Positions 35,588-45,382 of a stretch of 64,000 bases of DNA are shown piece by piece. The first letter of the stretch is position 1. Every line of letters begins with the position of its first letter. The translations under genes were made by a program, and so were the position numbers. This DNA is from an uncultured Lachnospiraceae bacterium (lineage in GTDB: Bacteria > Bacillota > Clostridia > Lachnospirales > Lachnospiraceae), in NCBI GenBank assembly GCA_949878435.1, contig CATLAK010000014.1, positions 1 to 64,000 of the forward strand, given 5' to 3'. A model generated the notes under the pieces. It searched no databases. It had not been told where the DNA came from and saw only the letters and a program-made list of their open reading frames with translations.

Positions 35588-36544
35588 TTATTTATCTCCT
35601 TTCCTGCCAAGCAGCATCCCCGGCACCACTTCATACCCTGCCAGAAACTCTCTGACTGTCATGCGCCGTTTTCCCTCCAACTGCAGCACCCGGATGCGCA
35701 AAAGCCCTTTACCGGTACAAACGTCAAAATAATCCTTTTCCACGCCCGCCACGCATCCCGGTCTTAATTCGCCGCTTCCTTCTGCCTCTTCCTCTATCAC
35801 ATCTGCCTCCCAGATTTTCAAGGTCTTTTCGCGATAATAAGTATATGCGCTTGGCCAGGAATTTAAGCCTCTTACAAGCCGCTCGATTCCTTCTCCTTCT
35901 TTATTCCAGTCGATTTCCCCCATGGACTTGGTAAGTCTTGCTGCATAGGAGGATAAGGCGTCATCTTGCTCCTCCGGTGTCACCTCTTTCTTTTCAATCT
36001 TAGAAAGCGCCTCCACCACCAGCTTTGCCCCGGCTTCCATCAGCTTATCGTGAAGGCTTTCTCCCGTCTCCTTCGGTGTTATTGGAACCACACTCTTTAA
36101 GAGCATATCCCCCGTATCGAGCCCCTTTTCCATCTGCATGATCGTGACACCGGTTTCCTTTTCCCCATTTAAGATTGCCCACTGAATCGGCGCCGCACCG
36201 CGATAGGCGGGAAGCAAAGAAGCATGAATGTTGATACAGCCAAAGATTGGCATATTTAAAATTTCCTCTGACAGGATCTGCCCGAATGCAGCAATCACGA
36301 AAATATCCGCAGGATACTTTGAAAGCTGTTCCACAGCCTCCTTTTCTTTAATCTTCACCGGCTGAAATACCGGTATGCCATACTTGAGCGCGCATTCCTT
36401 TACCGGCGTCATCTGCACTTCCCTGCCCCTTCCCTTTTGCTTATCCGGCTGGGTAACTACGGCGCTCACTTCATGTCCCGCCGCTATAATCGCCTCCAAA
36501 GGTGCTACCGCAAAATCCGGGGTCCCCATATATACAATTTTCAT
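35588..36544 (-). CDS. fmt: Methionyl-tRNA formyltransferase
   Basis: 318 aa enzyme that formylates initiator Met-tRNA with 10-formyl-THF. N-terminal MKIVYMGTPDFAVAPLE, the catalytic stretch INIHASLLPAYRGAAPIQWA and the TGVTIMQMEKGLDTGD motif are diagnostic. ATG 36544 has GGAGGTGG just upstream; the frame is open for 18 more codons but those lack family similarity. It is adjacent to def, which removes the formyl group after translation. Confidence 0.97.
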   Translation of the reverse strand: MKIVYMGTPDFAVAPLEAIIAAGHEVSAVVTQPDKQKGRGREVQMTPVKECALKYGIPVFQPVKIKEKEAVEQLSKYPADIFVIAAFGQILSEEILNMPIFGCINIHASLLPAYRGAAPIQWAILNGEKETGVTIMQMEKGLDTGDMLLKSVVPITPKETGESLHDKLMEAGAKLVVEALSKIEKKEVTPEEQDDALSSYAARLTKSMGEIDWNKEGEGIERLVRGLNSWPSAYTYYREKTLKIWEADVIEEEAEGSGELRPGCVAGVEKDYFDVCTGKGLLRIRVLQLEGKRRMTVREFLAGYEVVPGMLLGRKGDK

Positions 36545-36606
36545 CTTCCACCTCCATAACGACTGGTATTTAATTGCATCTTGCAATTTTTCCGTCATAA
36601 ATTCGG

Positions 36607-37092
36607 CTATTCTTCTTCCTGCTCATACAAATCCGCCGTGTTCATCAGTTCTCCTTCCACTCTCTCCACATAGAGATGACCTTCCAGATGCTCCAGCTCA
36701 TGGCAGATTGCACGGGCAAGCAGTTCCGTTCCCTCTAACTCGAACGGCTCTAAATTTTCATCATAGGCTTTTACCTTCACATAATTAGGTCTCGTCACCA
36801 CACCGGTCTTCCCTGGAACGCTCAAACACCCTTCATTCCCGGTCTGCTCCCCGCTGCTTTCTAGGATTATCGGGTTAATCAAAAGGATAGGATTCTCCCC
36901 AGTCACGTCTATGGTGACGATCCTCTTCAAGATTCCCACCTGGGGAGCCGCCAGTCCCACACCGTCCGCCTCATACATGGTGTCGAACATATCCTCGATC
37001 AATTCCCTCGTCCTGTCCGTAATCTCTTTAACTTCTTTACAAGTCTTATTTAAGACCGGATCTCCTATTTCTCTTATGTTTCTGAGTGCCAT
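36607..37092 (-). CDS. def: Peptide deformylase
   Basis: 161 aa metalloenzyme removing the N-formyl group from nascent proteins. All three motifs are present: GVGLAAPQVG, EGCLSVPG (metal-binding Cys) and CHELEHLEGH (HExxH). It sits 21 bp after priA and 62 bp before fmt. Confidence 0.97.
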   Translation of the reverse strand: MALRNIREIGDPVLNKTCKEVKEITDRTRELIEDMFDTMYEADGVGLAAPQVGILKRIVTIDVTGENPILLINPIILESSGEQTGNEGCLSVPGKTGVVTRPNYVKVKAYDENLEPFELEGTELLARAICHELEHLEGHLYVERVEGELMNTADLYEQEEE

Positions 37093-37113
37093 TTTTCTCT
37101 TTCCTTTCTATAA

Positions 37114-39354
37114 TTAATATCGATCTATAGGGTCAAAATCAAACTGTATATTCTCGTCTTTCAAATCCATCAACGCGCCTTCTTGTTCTATTTTGTCCTT
37201 GATTGCCGTCAATCTTCCATAATCTGAAGATTTACAATAAATGACAAAGCGGTGGATATCATTAATCTTTCCGATAGAAGCTTTTGCAGGTCCAATCACC
37301 CTGGCTTCCATGCCGCCTTCCGCTTCCGCCCTGGCAATCGCTGCCACCCTTCCTGCCAGATCCCCGCCTCTTTCTTCATCCGGCGCCGTAATAAGCACGG
37401 CAAGCATATGGGCTGCAGGCGGATACGCCCCAAGCTCCCTATATAGGATTTCCTCCTCATAAAATGCTTCATAATCCTGTGCCGCTGCCCGGATGATGCT
37501 GTAATGCTCCGGTCGGTAGGTCTGTATCAGGGCTTCCCCCGGCTTAGCGCCTCTTCCGGCTCTTCCCGCCGCCTGGGTGAGAAGCTGGAAAGTCCGCTCC
37601 CCTGCCCGATAGTCGCTGTCATTCAAGGACAAATCCGCCGCCAGCACGCCTACCAGCGTTACATTCGGAAAGTCATGCCCCTTTACAATCATCTGGGTCC
37701 CTACCAGCACATCCGCCTCTTTCTGGGCAAATGCCGTCAGTATCTTCTCATAACTGTCCTTGGTCCGGGTGGTGTCTGCATCCATCCGCAGCACCCTTAT
37801 ATCCGGAAACTGCTTTAGCAGCTGTTGCTCGATCTGCTGGGTTCCCGCCTTAAAACCTAAGATATAGGGGGAAGCGCAGGAGGGGCATTTTTTCGGCTGG
37901 ACAGTTTCATAGCCGCAGTAGTGGCATACCATTATCCCACCCATATGCTGGGACAAGGAAACGTCACAGTGGGGACATTTCATCACAAATCCGCAGGAAC
38001 GGCAGGACACAAATCCTGCATAGCCTCTCCTATTTAAAAAAAGCATAATCTGCTCTTTTTTCCTTATTCTATCCTCCATCAATTCCTGCAGCTTCCTGCT
38101 GAAGATTGACCGGTTCCCGCTCCTTAGCTCTTTTCGCAAATCAATGACAGAAACCGGCGCCAATGCGCCTCCTGTCAGCCGCCGGTCCAAGGTAAAGAGT
38201 TCATATCTTCCCTCTTTTGCCCTGTAATAAGCTTCCAAAGAAGGGGTTGCCGATCCTAAGACCAAACTTGCATGCTTTTGTGCTGCCAGATACGCTGCCG
38301 TCTCTCTGGCATGGTAGCGGGGCATGGTCTCACTTTTGTAACTCGGCTCATGCTCCTCATCTATCACAATCATCCCCAGATTGGGAAAGGGGACGAATAA
38401 TGCCGACCGGGGACCAATGATCACATCGATCTCGCCCTTTTTTGCCCGTTCGCACTGATCGTATTTTTCTCCTGCTGACAAAGTGGAATTCATCACCGAC
38501 ACCCTGTCTCCAAATCTTTTATAAAAACGAAGCAGGGTCTGATAAGTGAGGGCAATTTCCGGAATCAGCATGATACACTGCTTCCCTCTTTGTATCATTC
38601 CCTCTATCAGGGCTAAATAGACCTCCGTCTTTCCGCTTCCTGTAATTCCATGAATCAGATAGGTCTTCCGATCTTGTTGGTCAAAGTCCGCAAGAACCTC
38701 GCTGCAGATTTTAGCCTGCTCCGGGCTTAAGGTCTTCCCACTTTCCCGATTGGTATCTACCTTCACTGGATTTCTATAATAATTCTCCCTTTCCACTGCA
38801 ATCACGCCCTGTTCCTGCAGGCTCTTTAAGGTGGCGGGAGACACATTTAGCTTTCCTGTCACCAATTCATAGGGAAGCGCTCCTTCCCTGCACAATTCTT
38901 CAAGCACCCTTGCCTTTGCCGTCTGGTGTTTCCTTATGCATTCCCCTAATAATGAACGGGTCTCTTCCTCCGTCAAACGCCGGAGGATAGTTCTTTTCTC
39001 CTTATGCTTTATGGTCTGTTTCACCGGAAGCACCGTTTTGAGCGCCGCAATCATGGTGGAACCATAGGTCTGTTTCATCCACGCGGCAAGCCTGACTAAA
39101 TCAGCCTCCACCTGCATGCTGTCATTGACGATGCCGGCAATCAGCTTTTGCTTTTCATCGGGAAACTGTGCCTGATCCGTAATCTCCACCACGTAACCTT
39201 TCCGCAGACGGTTTCCCATTCCAAAGGGAATCTGGACACACATTCCTTCCGCCAGTTTTCCCTGCAGCTTTTCAGGAATCTTATATTGAAAAGGTTTATC
39301 TACTTTTTCATGGGAAATATCCACGATGATATTTGCATATCTGCCTTTGGTCAT
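37114..39354 (-). CDS. priA: Primosomal protein N', replication restart helicase
   Basis: 746 aa helicase that reloads the replisome at stalled forks. N-terminal 3'-DNA-binding domain, Walker A GITGSGKTEVYL, DEEH box in VIDEEHEPSYK, and the zinc-binding insertion with CRSCGFVMKCPHCD, CHYCGYE and CPSC pairs, then QAAGRAGRG in motif VI. Length is standard. It follows murE after a 16-bp gap. Confidence 0.97.
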   Translation of the reverse strand: MTKGRYANIIVDISHEKVDKPFQYKIPEKLQGKLAEGMCVQIPFGMGNRLRKGYVVEITDQAQFPDEKQKLIAGIVNDSMQVEADLVRLAAWMKQTYGSTMIAALKTVLPVKQTIKHKEKRTILRRLTEEETRSLLGECIRKHQTAKARVLEELCREGALPYELVTGKLNVSPATLKSLQEQGVIAVERENYYRNPVKVDTNRESGKTLSPEQAKICSEVLADFDQQDRKTYLIHGITGSGKTEVYLALIEGMIQRGKQCIMLIPEIALTYQTLLRFYKRFGDRVSVMNSTLSAGEKYDQCERAKKGEIDVIIGPRSALFVPFPNLGMIVIDEEHEPSYKSETMPRYHARETAAYLAAQKHASLVLGSATPSLEAYYRAKEGRYELFTLDRRLTGGALAPVSVIDLRKELRSGNRSIFSRKLQELMEDRIRKKEQIMLFLNRRGYAGFVSCRSCGFVMKCPHCDVSLSQHMGGIMVCHYCGYETVQPKKCPSCASPYILGFKAGTQQIEQQLLKQFPDIRVLRMDADTTRTKDSYEKILTAFAQKEADVLVGTQMIVKGHDFPNVTLVGVLAADLSLNDSDYRAGERTFQLLTQAAGRAGRGAKPGEALIQTYRPEHYSIIRAAAQDYEAFYEEEILYRELGAYPPAAHMLAVLITAPDEERGGDLAGRVAAIARAEAEGGMEARVIGPAKASIGKINDIHRFVIYCKSSDYGRLTAIKDKIEQEGALMDLKDENIQFDFDPIDRY

Positions 39355-39370
39355 ACGAATCTGTTCTTCC

Positions 39371-40864
39371 TCATTTCAGGGCGTCCTTCATTTGGCGCCG
39401 TTCCTTTAGTATATCTGCAATCAGGACTCTCTCATCCATGGGATACTTGACTCCCTCGATCTCCTGATAGTCCTCATGCCCTTTGCCCGCCAGCACAATG
39501 ATATCCCCCGGCTGCCCATGGTCAATGGCATATGCGATGGCTTCCTTCCTGTCGCAGATTTCAATATATCTGCCGTTGGTCTTTTGCATGCCGGTCTTAA
39601 TGTCCTCGATAATATCCTGAGGTTTTTCAAATCTGGGGTTATCCGAAGTAATAATCGTTAGGTCGGCATAGTTTCCGCTGACTTCTCCCATCTCAAAACG
39701 GCGTATCTTAGACCGGTTTCCGCCACATCCGAACAAGCATACGAGCCGCTTTGGTTCATACTCCCGAAGGGTGGTCAAAAGGCTCTTTAAGCTCATGGCA
39801 TTGTGTGCATAATCGATCAGAAGCGTAAACTGATCCGATACCGGCACCATCTCTATCCTTCCTTTTACATGGGCGCCTAAAAGCGCTTTCTGTATCTGGG
39901 GAATCTCTACCTTAAAATGTCTGCATACGGCAATTGCCGTGAGGGCATTGTAAACGCTGAACCGCCCAGGCGCAGGCACCTCCACCTCAAAACTTTCCCC
40001 GTCCTTTGCTTTAACTGTAAAATCTATCCCCAGTTCTCCCGGCGTATGGATCAGTTTCAAATCTGCCGCATAAAGATCTGCCCCGGAATCAAAGCCATAC
40101 GTCTCCACCTGGCAGGTATGCCCTTCAAGGACTGCCTGCATATGGGCATCATCCTGATTTACGATTCCCAGCCTGCACTGCCTGAACAAAAGTCCCTTGC
40201 ATGCCTGATATTCTTCAAAATCTGCATGTTCGTTGGGTCCGATATGATCCGGCTCTAAATTGGTGAAAATCCCAATCTCAAAGGTAAATCCCTGGGTCCT
40301 GTGCAGTTTAAGCCCCTGGGAAGCCACTTCCATGACGACAATCTCGCATCCTGCCTCCTCCATTTGCTTAAAGTACTTTTGCAGAAGAAAGGATTCCGGC
40401 GTGGTATTGCTGGCAGGGATATGGGTATCGCCTATGATAGTCTCGATGGTTCCCACCAGTCCCACCTTATAGCCTGCCCTCTCTAAAATCGACTTAACCA
40501 GATAAGTGGTTGTGGTCTTGCCCTTCGTTCCCGTGATTCCAATCACCTTCAGCCGGTCCGCAGGGTGCCCGAAATATGCGGCAGATATAAATGCCATGGC
40601 ATATCTGGTATCTTCCACCCTGATCACCGTAATGTCACTCTCTGCCGGTAATTCCACATCCTTTGAGACTACAAGGACTGCCGCCCCCTTCTGGGCTGCT
40701 TCTTTTGCGAAGCTGTGTCCGTCCACGTTATAGCCGCAAATGCAAATAAATAAACAGCCTTCGGATATCTTTCTGGAATCGTATACCACTTCCGCAATCT
40801 CTTTTTCTATGCTTCCTCTTACGCATTCATAGGAAAGCCCCTTTAACAGTTCTTCACATCTCAT
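39371..40864 (-). CDS. murE: UDP-MurNAc-tripeptide ligase MurE
   Basis: 497 aa Mur ligase that adds the third stem-peptide residue. P-loop GTKGKTTTTYLV, LEPDHIGPNEHADFEEY, and the DNPR motif in TSDNPRFEKP, which marks meso-diaminopimelate ligases and so suggests a meso-DAP wall. The ATG at 40864 is chosen because the frame's first ATG (40915) lies upstream of the predicted transcription start. murE is unusual here in heading the priA-rsgA operon rather than sitting in the dcw cluster. Confidence 0.93.
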   Translation of the reverse strand: MRCEELLKGLSYECVRGSIEKEIAEVVYDSRKISEGCLFICICGYNVDGHSFAKEAAQKGAAVLVVSKDVELPAESDITVIRVEDTRYAMAFISAAYFGHPADRLKVIGITGTKGKTTTTYLVKSILERAGYKVGLVGTIETIIGDTHIPASNTTPESFLLQKYFKQMEEAGCEIVVMEVASQGLKLHRTQGFTFEIGIFTNLEPDHIGPNEHADFEEYQACKGLLFRQCRLGIVNQDDAHMQAVLEGHTCQVETYGFDSGADLYAADLKLIHTPGELGIDFTVKAKDGESFEVEVPAPGRFSVYNALTAIAVCRHFKVEIPQIQKALLGAHVKGRIEMVPVSDQFTLLIDYAHNAMSLKSLLTTLREYEPKRLVCLFGCGGNRSKIRRFEMGEVSGNYADLTIITSDNPRFEKPQDIIEDIKTGMQKTNGRYIEICDRKEAIAYAIDHGQPGDIIVLAGKGHEDYQEIEGVKYPMDERVLIADILKERRQMKDALK

Positions 40865-40905
40865 GAGCCGTACGCTGCCTCCGAATAATCTATTTTCCTT
40901 ATAAT

Positions 40906-40934
40906 AAGATAGCACGATTATGTGCTTTTTTCAA
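40906..40934 (-). promoter_or_regulatory. Promoter of the murE-rsgA operon
   Basis: Minus-strand TTGAAA (40929-40934) and TATCTT (40906-40911), spacer 17 bp, about 40 bp before the chosen murE start. It would drive a ten-gene operon down to rsgA. Confidence 0.6.
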
Positions 40935-41115
40935 TCTAGTAACGATCCCCTTCACTTAAGTTAGTATATGTTTCTAAATTTTTTTGATGTGCTTAATTTT
41001 TTGTTTAGAGGATTTAAGATTTTTATCATAATTCGGACACAGTTTATACACATTTACCCTTTATGATAATAATCAAGATAGTTGAACAACTCACTATCTC
41101 CCCCCTCATAAGAAT

Positions 41116-41148
41116 GCAAAGCCTCCGGCATCCCCCGGAGGCTTTTGC
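41116..41148 (-). terminator. Terminator after recJ
   Basis: GCAAAGCCTCCGG pairs with CCGGAGGCTTTTGC around a short C-rich loop, a strong GC-rich stem with an A/T border usable in both directions. It ends the scfA-scfB-secDF-recJ transcript. Confidence 0.85.
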
Positions 41149-41218
41149 GTTGCCCAAATAAGCCTGTTCACCGGTGTTTGATTCCGTCAGACACGCGCAG
41201 CAGGCTTCGGGTATTTCA

Positions 41219-43009
41219 TCAGCAATAATGCTGCATCACGATCTGCACCGTCTCTCTCCCTGCAAAGTAATTCAGATCAGGATAATATGCCATCCCAATG
41301 ACAGCCTCCCCTGCATGGATGCCGCTTTCATACAGATTTTTCACCGTCTGCGCTCCCCATCGCTCCTGCAGGAAGCCATCAAAACTTTCCAAATCACCAA
41401 AATATATCATTTCATAGCATACACCGTTTTCATCGGCAATCTTATATTTTCCTACGTTTTTGTTTTTCCCCATTTTCCTGCCGGAAAGAAGGCTGATATT
41501 TTTCCTTGCGAAAAGCGGTTTGGGATTCCCCACCCCAAAAGGCTCCAGTAATGACAATTCTTTTATAAAATTCCTGTCCGCATAAGCAAGAGGCATGGGC
41601 ACATCAATATGTACAATCTCCTCAAAATCCTCCTCGGTAAGGCGGCAATTTTCGTTCAGCGCTTTCCTGAATGATTCCACATCTTCCTCTCCCCGCAAAG
41701 ACAGCCCCGCCGCCATCTTATGTCCCCCGTAACGGGTAAATAGTTCCTTACAGGCAGTCATCTCCTCATACATGTTATAGGTCTCTATAGAACGGCCGCT
41801 TCCCTTTACCCCTTCCTCTCCTTTCGTCAGCACAAAAGCCGGCTTCCCGTACTTTTCCCTGACCTTTCCGGCAATAATGCCTGCCAGGCTCTCATGGCAG
41901 TCTGGCAGGTAGACCACCAGCACCCGGTCCCCGCTTTCTTTGGTCTCTTCTACCTGGGCAATGGCTTCCTTCACCCCCGCCTCCGTCATCTGCTTGCGGC
42001 TGTCATTCAGGCTCTTTAAATCGCCTGCAATGGTGACGGCATTTTTCCAGTCCTTTTCCTCAAAAAGGGTGAGCGCACGCTTCGCCGTATCCAGCCTTCC
42101 CGTAGCATTCATGCAGGGACCGATGATAAATCCCGCATGATATGGGGACAATTCCTTATCCTCGATCCCATTGACCATAATCAGTGCCCTAAGCCCCAGA
42201 TTTTCCGTTTTTGCCATAAGAGAAAGACCCTTTTTTACAATGATTCTGTTCTCATCCCTAAGTTCCATCACATCGCAGACGGTGGCAAGGGCTCCAAAGG
42301 TCAGCATCTCATCCATCAGCTTTCTATATCCTTCAGGGTCTGCATCCCTAAATCCCTCCATCAGAAGCATGGACTGTACCAGCTTTGCCGCCACCACCGC
42401 GCCGCAAATCTGCTTAAAGGGATAGGCACAAGCCTGCTGCTTGGGATCTACCACTGCGTCTGCCTCTGGGAGCAGATATTTCCTGCCCTCTTCGGTCTGT
42501 TCAAAAGGCACCTCATGATGATCCGTCACCACCACCGTCATCCCCATCTGTTTCGCCTTCTGAATGGGTGCCGCCGCTGCAATGCCGTTGTCACAAGTAA
42601 TAATCGTGTCGATTCCGTCCTTGCCTGCATCCTCTATCAGGCTTTCATTCAGCCCGTACCCGTCCTTGATTCTGTGCGGAATGACGGTATCCGCCCTCCC
42701 TGAAAGGGCACGGATTCCTGCGAGAAGAATGTAAGTGGCACAGATGCCGTCCACATCATAATCTCCTATAATGCGAATGGGCTTTTCCTCCCGGATTTTC
42801 CCAAGGATCAGCTCTGCCGCCCGCTCCATATCCTTCATCAAAAAGGGCGAATGAAGATCGGCCAAATCCCCGTGCAGAAACTTTTCAATTTCTTCATCCC
42901 CTACGATATCCCTGTTTCTCATGATTCTCGCCAGTACCGGCGTAATATGATATTTGTCTGCTATTGCGTCAAAATCTGCCTTCTTGGCAGCCACCATCCA
43001 CTTTGCCAT
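41219..43009 (-). CDS. recJ: Single-stranded-DNA exonuclease RecJ
   Basis: 596 aa 5'-3' exonuclease of the DHH superfamily used in recombination and repair. Metal-binding motifs GDYDVDGICA, TCDNGIAA and VVTDHHEVP are present, followed by the DHHA1 region (GSGRSIETYN...GGHKMAAG) and an OB-fold (PFGVGNPKPLF). The ATG at 43009 with GGGAGA 5 nt ahead is preferred; upstream ATGs add 22 residues without family resemblance. It follows secDF. Confidence 0.93.
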   Translation of the reverse strand: MAKWMVAAKKADFDAIADKYHITPVLARIMRNRDIVGDEEIEKFLHGDLADLHSPFLMKDMERAAELILGKIREEKPIRIIGDYDVDGICATYILLAGIRALSGRADTVIPHRIKDGYGLNESLIEDAGKDGIDTIITCDNGIAAAAPIQKAKQMGMTVVVTDHHEVPFEQTEEGRKYLLPEADAVVDPKQQACAYPFKQICGAVVAAKLVQSMLLMEGFRDADPEGYRKLMDEMLTFGALATVCDVMELRDENRIIVKKGLSLMAKTENLGLRALIMVNGIEDKELSPYHAGFIIGPCMNATGRLDTAKRALTLFEEKDWKNAVTIAGDLKSLNDSRKQMTEAGVKEAIAQVEETKESGDRVLVVYLPDCHESLAGIIAGKVREKYGKPAFVLTKGEEGVKGSGRSIETYNMYEEMTACKELFTRYGGHKMAAGLSLRGEEDVESFRKALNENCRLTEEDFEEIVHIDVPMPLAYADRNFIKELSLLEPFGVGNPKPLFARKNISLLSGRKMGKNKNVGKYKIADENGVCYEMIYFGDLESFDGFLQERWGAQTVKNLYESGIHAGEAVIGMAYYPDLNYFAGRETVQIVMQHYC

Positions 43010-43126
43010 ATCTTCTCCCATAGACCGCCTGCCGCGTGCCCTTCCTTCATCCATTTTCTGTGCAGCTTTCCCCAAGATAGAAAGAAGCGCCCCGGCTCCT
43101 GCCGGAACGCTTGCCTTTCCTTCTGT

Positions 43127-45382
43127 TTAAGCAGCCGACTTCTGGGGAAATACCTTGCGAAGCACCAGCCACAAAGCGCCTGTGATACATATAGATGAGT
43201 AAGTACCGCAAAGAATACCCGCCATCAAAGGCAGCGCAAATTCTTTTACGGAAGATACGCCGAACACATACAGCGCTGCAACCATAATAAAGGTGGTAAG
43301 GGAAGTAAAAATACTTCTGGAGAGCGTCTGGGTGATACTTGCATTTACCATATCTTCCAGTGATTCCTTCTTTCCCATGTTGTTCATATTCTCGCGAATA
43401 CGGTCAAAGATAACGATCGTGGCATTAATCGAGTAACCTACAATGGTCAGCATACATGCAATAAAGGTCGTTCCCACGGATACCCTCACAATGGCATAGA
43501 ACGCCAGCACCACCAGCACATCGTGAATCAATGCAATGACAGAGCTTGCACCAAAACGGATATCCTTAAATCTAAACCAGATATACAAAAGCATACAAAT
43601 CGCAGCCACGACGACCGCTAAAATGGCATCGGACTTCATCTCACTGCTGACGGTAGAACTGATCGTCTCCGTAGTGATCTTGTCCGCGTCCGCCGCGAAC
43701 TGTTCTACCATCACATTCTTAAAGGTCTCCCTCTCCTGTGTGGTCAACGTGCGGGTCTTGAAAATAACCTCACTAGTTCCCTCAATCTTCTGGGTCTGTA
43801 CATTTCCGTCGCCTGTGATCTCTTCAATCAGCGGAACCACCTGTGCATCAATATCCGCAAGCGCCATATCTTCATTAAAGGTCACATTGGTGGATGTTCC
43901 TCCCACAAATTCAAGACTATAATTAAGCACGCCGCTTCCATTTGCACCGTTTATTCCCATAAATACAAAACCTGCCACGATTGCCGCAATGGAAATTCCA
44001 AAGAAAATCGTCTTTTTGGAGGTAAAGTTGACCGGCTTTTTCTCTTTTGCAACGCCATAGAGCTTTACGCTCTGCAGCCCAATGGCATAAAGCGCCTTCA
44101 TCAACAGTCTTGTCACCACCATAGCCGTGAACATAGAAAGGATGATACCAAGTGCAAGTGTTGCCGCAAATCCTTTAATTGTACCGGAGCCTAAGACACC
44201 CAATACGCCTGCTGCAATCAAGGTGGTGATATTTCCATCCAGAATCGCGGAAGTTGCTTTTTTATAACCTGTGTTGATTGCTTCCTTCACGGATTTTCCT
44301 TTAGCGAGTTCCTCCCTGATACGGGCAAAGATGATTACGTTAGCATCTACCGCCATACCAATGGAAAGAATAATACCCGCAATACCGGGCAGCGTCAAAG
44401 TAATCTCAAACGCATCAAGCAGGATGATAATCAATTCTACGTAAAGCGCCAGGGCAAAGCTGGCTGCCACACCGGATAAGTAATAAACAGCAATCATAAA
44501 CACCACGATAACTGCAAATCCCACTGCTGCCGCCTTGATACTGGTGGAGATTGCCTCCTCACCAAGCTGTGCGCCTACAATCTTGGAATGAAGTTCGTCA
44601 AGCTCCAGCTTAAGACCGCCGATACGGATGGTGGACGCAAGCTGCTGCGCTTCCTCGTAGGTAAAACTTCCCGAAATCTGTGCCTGTCCATCATTGATAG
44701 ATGCATTTACGTTGGGAGCGCTTATAATCTCTCCATCATAGTAAATCGCAATGGATTCACCGTTCTGATATGCCTTGGCTGTTGCCTCGGCAAACTTGGC
44801 GGTCCCTTCATCTGTCATGGTTAAATCTACCACAAACTGACTGTTCTGCATATTATCTGTGATGGAACGCGCCTGTGCATTCTTTACGTCGGTTCCGACT
44901 AACACAATGGAGCCGTCTGCCTGTAACTCCTCGATGGTCTTGTTCATGGAATAAACCATTTTGCCAGCCTCGTCCATGCCGATTGCCTGATAGTTCAGGC
45001 TTCCTTCTGTATCATATTCTGCGATAAAATACAGGGAACCGGGCTTTCCAAGGTCCTCTAAGATGGCATTGGCATCTGAAACACCGGGAATCTCAATGTT
45101 GATCCGGTCTGTGCCTTCCTGGTATACCACAGCTTCTGTGCTGTAGCCTTCCACACGCTTCTGCAGCTTGTAGATGGTGTCCGCCATATCTTCCGCACTG
45201 GGATCTTCCTCCCCCACTGCCTGATAGGTGATGCTGACACCGCCCTCTAAGTCAAGCCCCAGATTGATGCTGGCTGCCGAACCGGATGCATCCGCCCCAA
45301 GCCCTACTGCTGCGGTATAGCCAAATCCGCCAAGAAGCAGTACAAATACCAGCAAAATAATAATTGCTTTACTCTTCTTCAT
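43127..45382 (-). CDS. secDF: Fused protein translocase SecDF
   Basis: 751 aa fusion of SecD (about 1-425) and SecF (about 440-751), which use the proton gradient to pull secreted proteins from the Sec channel. Each half has one N-terminal helix, an extracytoplasmic domain (LDLEGGVSITYQ in SecD, YSLEFVGGTSTNV in SecF) and five more helices with the GMAVDANVIIFARIREEL and GYSINATIVIFDRIREN signatures. The fused form occurs in Bacillus and clostridia. Its start overlaps the scfB stop by 14 bp. Confidence 0.96.
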   Translation of the reverse strand: MKKSKAIIILLVFVLLLGGFGYTAAVGLGADASGSAASINLGLDLEGGVSITYQAVGEEDPSAEDMADTIYKLQKRVEGYSTEAVVYQEGTDRINIEIPGVSDANAILEDLGKPGSLYFIAEYDTEGSLNYQAIGMDEAGKMVYSMNKTIEELQADGSIVLVGTDVKNAQARSITDNMQNSQFVVDLTMTDEGTAKFAEATAKAYQNGESIAIYYDGEIISAPNVNASINDGQAQISGSFTYEEAQQLASTIRIGGLKLELDELHSKIVGAQLGEEAISTSIKAAAVGFAVIVVFMIAVYYLSGVAASFALALYVELIIILLDAFEITLTLPGIAGIILSIGMAVDANVIIFARIREELAKGKSVKEAINTGYKKATSAILDGNITTLIAAGVLGVLGSGTIKGFAATLALGIILSMFTAMVVTRLLMKALYAIGLQSVKLYGVAKEKKPVNFTSKKTIFFGISIAAIVAGFVFMGINGANGSGVLNYSLEFVGGTSTNVTFNEDMALADIDAQVVPLIEEITGDGNVQTQKIEGTSEVIFKTRTLTTQERETFKNVMVEQFAADADKITTETISSTVSSEMKSDAILAVVVAAICMLLYIWFRFKDIRFGASSVIALIHDVLVVLAFYAIVRVSVGTTFIACMLTIVGYSINATIVIFDRIRENMNNMGKKESLEDMVNASITQTLSRSIFTSLTTFIMVAALYVFGVSSVKEFALPLMAGILCGTYSSICITGALWLVLRKVFPQKSAA

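Larger units (their letters stand above)
40865..41218. other. Intergenic region murE to recJ
   Basis: 354 bp. It contains the murE promoter (40906-40934), an AT-rich stretch without a gene, and the strong recJ terminator (41116-41148). Confidence 0.7.
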